Below, in pieces: positions 1 through 5,888 of a stretch of 6,226 nt of DNA (positions are counted from its first letter, which is position 1; the number at the start of each line of letters is the position of its first letter). Source of the DNA: Chloroflexota bacterium (lineage in GTDB: Bacteria; Chloroflexota; Limnocylindria; Limnocylindrales; CSP1-4); the NCBI GenBank assembly GCA_021815005.1, contig JAKAHL010000129.1, positions 1-6,226 of the forward strand, read 5' to 3'. The notes beneath the pieces are model-generated. The model did no database searches and was not told the DNA's origin. It worked only from the letters and a program-made list of their open reading frames with translations. The position numbers and the translations under genes were made by a program.

Positions 1-142
1 GCAGCCGGAAGTTGATGCGCGACGTGGCGACCCGCGACCCGAACGGGATCACCACGCCCACGCGTGCCCCGCCGGCGCGCCGGATCCGCGAGGCCGCGGT
101 GGTGATCTCGTCCTCGGCGTCGAGGTAGACAATCGTCGCCAT
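1..142 (-). CDS. N-terminal fragment of a protein resembling Chloroflexota 'baseplate J/gp47 family' proteins (partial)
   Basis: Only the first 47 residues are in the window; the gene runs off the left edge. The protein starts MATIVYLDAEDEITTAASRI and continues with a short strand-turn-strand containing VGVVIPFGSRVATSRINFRL. From memory, this opening (a VYLD-x-x-DEIT segment, then a hydrophobic strand ending in GSRVATSRINFRL) is typical of large membrane-anchored Chloroflexota proteins that databases label baseplate J/gp47 family. That label derives from a C-terminal domain not visible here, so the name is provisional. The ATG is 12 bases after the TAG of the FtsA-like gene, which strongly suggests co-transcription. 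No clear Shine-Dalgarno is present, only a weak AGG about 12 bases upstream, so translation may be coupled to the gene before it. Function is unknown. An alternative is a nucleotide-binding or stress-protein-like N-terminal domain of another family. Confidence 0.6.
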   Translation of the reverse strand, partial: MATIVYLDAEDEITTAASRIRRAGGARVGVVIPFGSRVATSRINFRL

Positions 143-154
143 GCCGCGCGAAGC

Positions 155-1417
155 CTAGACCTTCATCGCGCGGAGGACCCGGCGCAGCGTGGCGTCCAGC
201 GGGTCCTCGGCCGTGTGCAGCTCGATCGCCTGGTAGGCCAGCCCGAGCGGCGTGACGTCCTGCTGGTCCACCAGCAGCTCGGTGGCGTCGGCGATGGCGC
301 CGATCTGGTCCGGCGCCATGATCGAGACCTCGGGCGGGCGGGCGAACGGCAGCCGCTTCCAGAAGCGCTCCGACGCGAGCGCCGCCTGGATCTCCGGGAG
401 CATCGAGCCCCCGCCGCAGAGGTGGATGCGGCCCGGCAGCATCTCGCCCGCCGCGAGCTCCTCCATCACGAGCTCCACGCCGGCCGCCCAGACGGCCACA
501 TCGTCACGGACGATCTCGGCGACCTCCGCCCTGCGGTCAACGGCCAGGCCGCGAGCGAAGTCCACCTTGAGCGCCTCGGCGCGCGGGAACGGCAGGTCGA
601 GGCGGTCCGCGATGGACTTGGTGAACGCGCGCCCGCCGAGCGCGAACATGCGCGTGCCCTCGATCCCGCCCTGTCGCACGAGGGCGACGTCGGTGGTACC
701 GCCGCCCACGTCCACGAACAGCGCGCCCGCCTGGCGCACGTTCTCGGGGCCCAGCACCCGCGCCACGGCATAGGGCTCCGCCACGACCTCGAGCAGCTCG
801 AGGTCGAGCTGGCTGGCCACCGACTCGAGCGCCCCGAGGTGCACCAGCGGCGCGAAGGCGTTGAAGATGCCGATCTTGACGTGGCGGCCCTGGAACCCGG
901 CGGGGTTCGAGAGCGCGTAGCCGTCGATGCTCGCCCCGACCACCGCGCTGTGGACTAGCCGCACGTCCACGTGGGGGAGGCCGGTCTCCCAGGTGATGGA
1001 CCGCTCGGCCTCCTGGAGCGCCTCGCGCTGGACGCTCTCCATGAGCCTCATCAGCTCGGCGTCGCCGATGGGCACGCTCGGCTTCTTGCGCTCCTGCGTC
1101 ACGGTGGTCGTGAACCCCTTGACGAGCTCGCCCGCGATCCCGATCACCACCTGCGACGGCCGGAAGCCGGCCATCTCCTCGGCCTCCTGGAGGGCCACCG
1201 CGCAGTTGTCCACCACCGCGGCGATGTCCGCGACCGTGCCCGACTGCATGTGGCTGAGGCCCTGGCGCTGCCGGCCGACGCCGCGGACGATTCCCTGGCC
1301 CAGGTCGTCGATCTCGAACACGAGCGCCTTGGCGAACTCCGTGCCGATGTCGAGGGCCGTGCACGCCGCGGGCACCGGCTCCTCGTCGCGGCTCCAGATC
1401 CGCCGTAGGAACGCCAT
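155..1417 (-). CDS. FtsA/PilM-like actin-fold ATPase (cell division FtsA domain-containing protein)
   Basis: This is a 420-residue member of the actin/Hsp70 ATPase fold. Phosphate-1 motif ALDIGTEFAKALV is at residues 21-33, phosphate-2 motif DVGGGTTDVAL at 236-246, and the adenosine motif LCGGGSMLPEI at 333-343. Between them, residues about 85-185 resemble the FtsA-specific 1C/SHS2 subdomain: VVIGIAGELVKG at 90-101, then NPAGFQGRHVKI at 171-182, matching the NPxGxxG-type segment of FtsA. Length equals that of canonical FtsA. FtsA polymerises under the membrane and tethers FtsZ; PilM relatives scaffold type IV pilus assembly. The last residues (LDATLRRVLRAMKV, 407-420) could form a cationic amphipathic helix like the FtsA membrane-targeting tail. 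The ATG is supported by an upstream GAGGAG. The gene follows alaS by 36 bases and precedes the gp47-like gene by 12, so it is not in a dcw/ftsZ context. It may be a dedicated paralogue serving the downstream protein rather than the division FtsA (inference). Confidence 0.82.
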   Translation of the reverse strand: MAFLRRIWSRDEEPVPAACTALDIGTEFAKALVFEIDDLGQGIVRGVGRQRQGLSHMQSGTVADIAAVVDNCAVALQEAEEMAGFRPSQVVIGIAGELVKGFTTTVTQERKKPSVPIGDAELMRLMESVQREALQEAERSITWETGLPHVDVRLVHSAVVGASIDGYALSNPAGFQGRHVKIGIFNAFAPLVHLGALESVASQLDLELLEVVAEPYAVARVLGPENVRQAGALFVDVGGGTTDVALVRQGGIEGTRMFALGGRAFTKSIADRLDLPFPRAEALKVDFARGLAVDRRAEVAEIVRDDVAVWAAGVELVMEELAAGEMLPGRIHLCGGGSMLPEIQAALASERFWKRLPFARPPEVSIMAPDQIGAIADATELLVDQQDVTPLGLAYQAIELHTAEDPLDATLRRVLRAMKV

Positions 1418-1428
1418 CTCGGCCTGCT

Positions 1429-1434
1429 CTCCTC
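1429..1434 (-). promoter_or_regulatory. Shine-Dalgarno of the FtsA-like gene
   Basis: On the minus strand GAGGAG lies 11 bases before the ATG at 1417, in the 36-base gap after the alaS stop. The spacing is slightly long but usable, and the site supports the chosen start. It is the clearest ribosome binding site in the window; mnmA and alaS have none at a normal distance. Confidence 0.6.
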
Positions 1435-1453
1435 GGTTCGCGATGGTGCCGGC

Positions 1454-4240
1454 TCAGGCGCCGGCCTGTCGAGCTGCCGCCTCCCGCACGGCCGAGATCG
1501 CCTCGGCGAGCCCGTCACGCCGGGTGCCCTTGCCCTGGGCCATCTCCGGGCGGCCACCGCCCCGGCCATCGATCCTCGCGACAGCCTGCCCGACGAGCGC
1601 GCCCGCGGCGACGCCACGCCTGACCAGGTCGTCGCTGACGGTGACGAACAGCTGCGGCTCGTCCGCGTCGAGGCCCACGGCGATGACGCCCGAGGGCAGC
1701 GAGCCCCGGATGTCCTTGGCCAGGCCCTTGAGCTCGTCGATCGAGGCGACGTCGCCGGTCCAGCCGACGAACCGCACGCCCGGCGCGATCTCCACAGCCC
1801 CCGCCGCCAGCTCGCCCGGCCTCGGCCGGCCGCCCGCGGAGGCGCCGGCCCGGAGGCGTCGCCTGGCCTCCTTGAGCTCGTCCTGCAGGGCCGCGATGCG
1901 ATCCTCGATCGCCTCCGGGCTGCGCGCGCCCGCCGCCGCGGCGGCCCGCTCGAGCAGGTCGAAGCGCTCCTCCATCAGCCGATCCGCCGCAGCGCCCGTG
2001 ACGGCCTCGATCCGGCGGATCCCAGACCCGATGCTCTTCTCCGAGGTGATCACGAAGTTGCCGATCTGCCCGGACGCGCGGCAGTGCGTGCCGCCGCAGA
2101 GCTCATGGCTGAAGCCCTCCACACGGACGGTCCGGACGCGCTCGCCGTACTTCTCGTCGAAGAAGGCGTCCGCGCCGACGCCGTGCGCCTCGGCCATCGA
2201 CATCCACTCGATGGCGACCGGCCGGTCCTCGCGGACGACCCGCCGGACCTCGCGCTCGATCGTGCGTCGCTCGGCCTCGGTCAGGCCGCGCTCGAAGGGG
2301 AAGTCGAACCGCAGGTAGTCGGGATGCACCAGCGAGCCCGCCTGCCGCGCCCGCTCCCCGAGCACGTTGCGCAGCGCCCGGTGGAGGAGGTGCGTGCCCG
2401 TGTGGTTGCGCATCGTGTGCGCGCGCCGCTCGGCATCCACGACGCCACGGAGCTCGTCGCCCACCCGGACCGTCCCGCGGAGGACGCCGCGGTGGACGGT
2501 CAGCCCGGCGGTCTGCGTCCCCGCCACGCGCTGGACGTCGTCCACGGCCACCAGGACCGAGCCGTCGCCCGCGAGGAGGGTGCCCGTGTCCGCCACCTGG
2601 CCGCCGGACTCCGCGTAGAACGGCGTGCGGTCCAGCACGAGCTCCACGCGCGCGGCCGGCTCCACGCGGAGCTCGACCTCGTTGACCGCGGCCAGCGACT
2701 CGTACTCGGTGCCGTCCCGCAGGATGGCCACGACCCGCCCGACGGCATCGGTCGTGTCGTAGCCGACGAACTGCGTCGGGCCGGTGCGGGCGAGGATGTC
2801 GGCGTAGCGGGACGCCGCGAGGGCCACCTCGGCCAGGCCGGACTTGGTGTTGGCGCGGCTGCGCTCCCGCTGCTCGGCGAGGGCGTCCTGGAATCCAGCG
2901 AGGTCCGTCCGGACCCCGTACTCGGCGGCCAGCTCGACGGTCAGGTCGATCGGGAACCCGTAGGTGTCGTGCAGCTTGAAGGCCACCGCGCCCGGCAGCA
3001 CGGGCGCGTCGTGCGGCAGGCGATCCGCCTGCCGTCCCACCACCCGCTCGCTGGACGTCAGCGGGATCAGCGCCTCCTCGAGCTGGCCCATCCCCGCCTC
3101 GAGGGTCCGGTTGAACTGGCGCTCCTCGCGGGAGATGACGCCCAGGATCTCCTGGCGGCGCTCCGCGAGGTGGGGGTACGCCTCGGACATCGTGTCGATG
3201 ACCACCTGCGCCGTCTCGCCGAGGAACGGCTCGTGGCGGCCGAGGAGACGCCCGTGGCGGATGGCGCGGCGCACGATGCGGCGCATCACGTAGCCGCGAC
3301 CCTCGTTGGCCGGCAGCACACCGTCCGCGGCGAGGAACGTCACCGCGCGGGAGTGGTCCGCGATCACCTGGTAGGAGAAGCGGCTCGCCTCGAACTCGTC
3401 CGGGTCGGAGCCCAGCAGCTCCCGCATCTTGGCGTGGACGGGCGCGAACACGTCCGTGTCGTAGTTGCTGGTGACCCCCTGGACCACCGAGGCGACCCGC
3501 TCGAGGCCCATCCCGGTGTCCACGCCGGGGGCCGGCAGCGGGGTGAGGCTCTTGTCCGGGTGGAGCTCGTACTCCATGAACACCAGGTTCCAGACCTCGA
3601 GCCAGCGGGGGCAGTGCTCGGAGTGGTCCGGCACGCACTCGGGGCCCTCGGACAGGTGCGCGCCGCGGTCGTAGTGCAGTTCCGAGCACGGGCCGCAGGG
3701 GCCCACGTCGGCCATGCGCCACCAGTTCTTCTCGTCGCCCGCGGGGAAGTCGCCCCAGCGCACCAGGCGCTCCGGCGGCAGGCCGATCTCGTCCTTCCAC
3801 ACCGCGTGCGCGAAGTCGTCCGTGGAGTAGACGGTGGCGGCCAGGCGGTCCGCCGGGATGCCGAGCTCCCCGGTCAGGAATTCCCACGCCCAGTGGATGG
3901 CCTCGCGCTTGAAGTAGTCGCCGAAGCTCCAGTTGCCCAGCATCTCGAACAGGGTGTGGTGCCGTGGGGTGCGGCCCACCTCCTCGAAGTCGTTGTGCTT
4001 GCCGGCCACGCGGAGGCAGCGCTGGTAGTCCACGGCGCGGGTGTAGTCCCGCTTCTCCACCCCGGTCAGCGCGTCTTTGAACTGCACCATGCCGGAGTTC
4101 GTGAACAGCAGCGTCTGGTCGCCGCCGGGCACCAGGCTCGCGCTGGGCACCACGGTGTGGCCGCGCTCGGCGAAGAACTCGATGAACCGGCGGCGGATCT
4201 CGGCCGCGGTCAGGTACGGGATCGGGGCGTCGTTCGACAT
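1454..4240 (-). CDS. alaS: Alanine--tRNA ligase
   Basis: AlaRS (928 residues) attaches alanine to tRNA-Ala in the cytoplasm and hydrolyses mischarged Ser/Gly-tRNA-Ala. Visible in order: class II catalytic core with RHHTLFEMLGNWSFGDYFK (93-111), the GPCGPCSE loop (180-187), EVWNLVFMEYE (215-225) and DTGMGLERVA (241-250); tRNA-recognition region to about 460; editing domain with zinc-site HTGTH (613-617) and CGGTHC (715-720); a coiled coil at about 773-798; and a C-Ala domain ending in DGRGGGRPEMAQGKG (891-905). All key residues are present. At 928 residues it is about 50 longer than E. coli AlaRS (876, from memory), partly from a longer linker at about 391-416. The frame stays open 61 codons upstream, but homology begins at IPYLTAAEIRRRFIEFF, so MSNDAPIPY is taken as the start. 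No Shine-Dalgarno lies at normal spacing; a TACCAT box seven bases upstream suggests a leaderless mRNA. It probably leads the operon with the FtsA-like gene. Confidence 0.98.
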   Translation of the reverse strand: MSNDAPIPYLTAAEIRRRFIEFFAERGHTVVPSASLVPGGDQTLLFTNSGMVQFKDALTGVEKRDYTRAVDYQRCLRVAGKHNDFEEVGRTPRHHTLFEMLGNWSFGDYFKREAIHWAWEFLTGELGIPADRLAATVYSTDDFAHAVWKDEIGLPPERLVRWGDFPAGDEKNWWRMADVGPCGPCSELHYDRGAHLSEGPECVPDHSEHCPRWLEVWNLVFMEYELHPDKSLTPLPAPGVDTGMGLERVASVVQGVTSNYDTDVFAPVHAKMRELLGSDPDEFEASRFSYQVIADHSRAVTFLAADGVLPANEGRGYVMRRIVRRAIRHGRLLGRHEPFLGETAQVVIDTMSEAYPHLAERRQEILGVISREERQFNRTLEAGMGQLEEALIPLTSSERVVGRQADRLPHDAPVLPGAVAFKLHDTYGFPIDLTVELAAEYGVRTDLAGFQDALAEQRERSRANTKSGLAEVALAASRYADILARTGPTQFVGYDTTDAVGRVVAILRDGTEYESLAAVNEVELRVEPAARVELVLDRTPFYAESGGQVADTGTLLAGDGSVLVAVDDVQRVAGTQTAGLTVHRGVLRGTVRVGDELRGVVDAERRAHTMRNHTGTHLLHRALRNVLGERARQAGSLVHPDYLRFDFPFERGLTEAERRTIEREVRRVVREDRPVAIEWMSMAEAHGVGADAFFDEKYGERVRTVRVEGFSHELCGGTHCRASGQIGNFVITSEKSIGSGIRRIEAVTGAAADRLMEERFDLLERAAAAAGARSPEAIEDRIAALQDELKEARRRLRAGASAGGRPRPGELAAGAVEIAPGVRFVGWTGDVASIDELKGLAKDIRGSLPSGVIAVGLDADEPQLFVTVSDDLVRRGVAAGALVGQAVARIDGRGGGRPEMAQGKGTRRDGLAEAISAVREAAARQAGA

Positions 4241-4247
4241 CGGCGCA

Positions 4248-4253
4248 ATGGTA
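4248..4253 (-). promoter_or_regulatory. alaS: Candidate -10 box (TACCAT) giving a near-leaderless alaS transcript
   Basis: On the minus strand TACCAT sits seven bases before the alaS ATG (4240), so a transcript starting about seven to eight bases downstream would begin at or next to the start codon. TANNNT just before a start codon is a known leaderless promoter pattern in several non-enteric bacteria. I see no convincing -35 hexamer. The 79-base gap (4241-4319) otherwise holds GC-rich sequence, a GAGGAGGG too far upstream to be a ribosome site, and no U-tract terminator. Confidence 0.45.
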
Positions 4254-4319
4254 GCGAACCGCGACGCCCTCCTCGCGCGGCCCCGGCCGAGGACGGCCAG
4301 ACCGCTGCCGGCCGCCCGC

Positions 4320-4604
4320 TCAGGGGCCCGGCTGTCGCCCCTGCGGGCCGAGCGTGGCGAGGATCGCCACGATGCCGATGCCCAGCCACGCCACCAGCGA
4401 GGCCGGCACGAGCGCGAAGTCACCGATGGACAGGAACGTCATGCCGGCCATGGACCCGAGGCTCGCGCCCGCCCACGAGCCCAGGGCGGCCGCAAGGTAG
4501 GTCAGCGGCAGTCGCCCACCCGACTCGCCCCGGATCAGCACGTACAGCGCGGTGTGGACGAGGCCGACGAGGAGCGCGAGGAACGCACCGGGCCCGATGC
4601 TCAT
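4320..4604 (-). CDS. Small three-helix membrane protein, function unknown
   Basis: I do not recognise a named family for this 94-residue protein. It is strongly hydrophobic, with likely membrane helices at about 6-24 ([19 protein letters not shown]), about 33-55 (Gly/Ala-rich, with GSWAGASLG) and about 62-85. Between helices 1 and 2 is a short charged turn, RGESGGR (25-31), and it ends in a short polar tail, GPQGRQPGP. There is no cleavable signal peptide; helix 1 probably acts as an uncleaved anchor. The small-residue spacing in helix 2 (G42, G46, G50) is suited to helix packing, hinting at an oligomer. The ATG overlaps the mnmA stop as ATGA, so translation is likely coupled to mnmA, and no good Shine-Dalgarno is seen. 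GC-ending codons and the tidy overlap argue that it is a real gene rather than a shadow. Its role cannot be inferred from the tRNA-modifying neighbour alone. Confidence 0.75.
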   Translation of the reverse strand: MSIGPGAFLALLVGLVHTALYVLIRGESGGRLPLTYLAAALGSWAGASLGSMAGMTFLSIGDFALVPASLVAWLGIGIVAILATLGPQGRQPGP

Positions 4605-5830
4605 CGGTTCGCCCCGGCCGGGGCTGACGCTCGCGGCGCAAGGCGCGCGCCCGCCGCCGCGCCGGGTCGCTCGGCGTCCGTGCCGCGCCCTCCGCTCTGC
4701 TCCGCCGCCGGCGCCGCAATCCTGCCGCCGCCGAGGCAGAGGTCACCGTCGTAGAGCACGCACGCCTGGCCGGGCGCGGCGGCCCAGACGGGCGCGTCGA
4801 GCTCGGCCGTCCAGCGGCCCCCCAACGCGGGCTCGGACGGCGTGGCGGGGCGGACGACGGCGCCCACGAGGGGCGCCCGGTGACGGATCCGGACCTGGGC
4901 CCGGAACGGCAGCCAGGCGCCGCTCGAGTCGCGCGACGTCGGCGGCGCCCCGGCGATGAAGGATGTCGCGTCAAAGGCCACCGATCGGCGCTCGAGGTCC
5001 TGGCGCCGGCCCAGCCGGACCGTGTTCGTGGCCGCGTCCACCCGGGTGACGAACCGCGGCTCGCCGAGCGCCACGCCCAGGCCCCGGCGCTGGCCCACGG
5101 TGAACCCGGCGGCCCCGGCGTGCTCCCCGACCACGGCGCCATCGGCATCGACGAGCGGCCCGGGTTCCGGGACCCAGCCCCGCCGCCGCAGCTCGGCGCG
5201 ATAGTCGCCACCCGGCACGAAGCAGATCTCCTGGCTCTCCGGCTTGTCTGCCGTCGCCAGGCGCAGCGACCGCGCGATGGATCGGACCTGGGGCTTGTCG
5301 AGGCCGCCGAGGGGGAAGCGGCTGAACTGCAGCTGCTCCTGGCGCAGTCCGTAGAGGAAGTACGTCTGGTCCTTCTGCGCGTCCGAGGCGGCCAGGAGCC
5401 GCGCGCGCGGTCCGCCGGGCGTCTCGGCAAGGTCGCGCCGGGCGTAGTGGCCGGTCGCCACGGATTCGCAGCCGTACAGGTGTCGGGCCCGCCCCAGCAG
5501 CGCGCCGAACTTGACCAGGGTGTTGCACTCGATGCACGGCGACGGGGTCCGACCGCGGGCGTAGTCGGCCACGAACGGCTCGATCACGCCGGCCTCGAAC
5601 GCGCGCTCGAGGTTCATCACGTAGAAGGGAATGCCCAGTCGCGCCGCCACCCGGCGCGCGTCGTCGGCCGCGTCGGCCGAGCAGCATGACCGGCGGAACT
5701 CCGAGACGCTGTCGGCCGCGTCGTGCAGCCGCATCCACACGCCGACGACCTCGTGGCCCTCCTCGTGGAGCAGCGCTGCGGCCACGGAGGAGTCCACGCC
5801 CCCGGACATGGCGACCAGGACCCGGCTCAT
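4601..5830 (-). CDS. mnmA: tRNA-specific 2-thiouridylase MnmA
   Basis: MnmA activates U34 of tRNA-Lys, -Glu and -Gln with ATP and inserts sulfur passed from a cysteine desulfurase, making the 2-thio group of mnm5s2U-type wobble bases. The 409-residue protein begins [20 protein letters not shown], with the PP-loop SGGVDSS at residues 9-15. The catalytic Cys of the CN motif is C102 (in TPSPCIECN, 95-103); ATGHYARRD follows at 125-133; [10 protein letters not shown] is at 153-162; and the second catalytic Cys is C203 in [12 protein letters not shown]. The central domain ([10 protein letters not shown], 243-252) and the C-terminal beta barrel (to about LCLGGGRI, 364-371) are complete. Extra cysteines C49, C50 and C99 are present. 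After residue 371 comes a 38-residue Ala/Pro/Gly/Arg-rich tail not expected in the family, whose usual length is about 360-375. The frame is open 37 codons upstream, but family homology and a TACAAT box six bases away fix the ATG. Its stop overlaps the next gene by four bases. Confidence 0.97.
   Translation of the reverse strand: MSRVLVAMSGGVDSSVAAALLHEEGHEVVGVWMRLHDAADSVSEFRRSCCSADAADDARRVAARLGIPFYVMNLERAFEAGVIEPFVADYARGRTPSPCIECNTLVKFGALLGRARHLYGCESVATGHYARRDLAETPGGPRARLLAASDAQKDQTYFLYGLRQEQLQFSRFPLGGLDKPQVRSIARSLRLATADKPESQEICFVPGGDYRAELRRRGWVPEPGPLVDADGAVVGEHAGAAGFTVGQRRGLGVALGEPRFVTRVDAATNTVRLGRRQDLERRSVAFDATSFIAGAPPTSRDSSGAWLPFRAQVRIRHRAPLVGAVVRPATPSEPALGGRWTAELDAPVWAAAPGQACVLYDGDLCLGGGRIAAPAAEQSGGRGTDAERPGAAAGARLAPRASAPAGANR
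4611..4624. repeat. 14-bp perfect palindrome ahead of the small membrane gene
   Basis: GCCCCGGCCGGGGC is a perfect palindrome inside the last codons of mnmA. In mRNA it can fold into a five-pair stem with a GGCC loop, ending six bases before the ATG of the 94-aa protein. It could mask that start until ribosomes finishing mnmA open it. Chance is a serious alternative at this base composition. Confidence 0.35.
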
Positions 5831-5836
5831 CGGCCG

Positions 5837-5842
5837 ATTGTA
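5837..5842 (-). promoter_or_regulatory. mnmA: Candidate -10 box (TACAAT) giving a leaderless mnmA transcript
   Basis: On the minus strand TACAAT matches the TATAAT consensus at five of six positions and stands out in otherwise GC-rich DNA. It ends six bases before the mnmA ATG, so initiation at the usual distance would put the first transcript base at the A of the start codon. No Shine-Dalgarno precedes the ATG, which agrees with leaderless translation. No -35 hexamer is evident 16-18 bases upstream. Confidence 0.55.
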
Positions 5843-5856
5843 CGGTGCTGCCCCGC

Positions 5857-5879
5857 CGGCCCCGGCAGGCGGCCCCGGC
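5857..5879. repeat. Two 10-bp direct repeats (CGGCCCCGGC) in the gap before mnmA
   Basis: Two identical copies at 5857-5866 and 5870-5879 lie 13 bases apart in the 58-base gap between the kinase-like gene and mnmA, just upstream of the TACAAT box. Each copy is partly self-complementary. They could be an operator-like pair or simple GC-rich low complexity. No U-run follows, so this is not a recognisable intrinsic terminator. Confidence 0.3.
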
Positions 5880-5888
5880 GTCCGCCCG

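Noticed and set aside
152..157. TAGGCT as a leaderless -10 box for the gp47-like gene
   Set aside because: It is formed by the TAG stop of the previous gene, sits nine bases from the ATG, and the genes are almost adjacent; likely coincidence.
927..2318. A 463-codon plus-strand open frame spanning the FtsA-like gene and the end of alaS
   Set aside because: Its composition is Ser/Arg/Pro-rich and it crosses two real genes on the other strand; a shadow frame.
4267..4274. GAGGAGGG upstream of alaS as a Shine-Dalgarno
   Set aside because: It lies 26 bases before the ATG, too far for normal initiation.
4241..4319. Possible terminator hairpins after the small membrane gene
   Set aside because: Only short five-pair stems with large GC loops can be drawn, and no U-run follows.
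4241..4423. A 61-residue N-terminal extension of alaS
   Set aside because: It is Arg/Ser-rich, lacks AlaRS homology, overlaps the end of the membrane gene, and the downstream ATG matches the family start.
4320..4604. Transglycosylase-associated (YeaQ-type) identity for the 94-aa protein
   Set aside because: The Gly-rich helices look superficially similar, but the characteristic glycine pattern and length do not match well enough to name it.
2084..4627. An 847-codon open frame on the plus strand opposite alaS
   Set aside because: Its translation is Arg/Val/Gly/His-rich with no recognisable motif, and it lies antiparallel to a clear AlaRS. Long antisense frames are expected in GC-rich DNA because stop codons are scarce.
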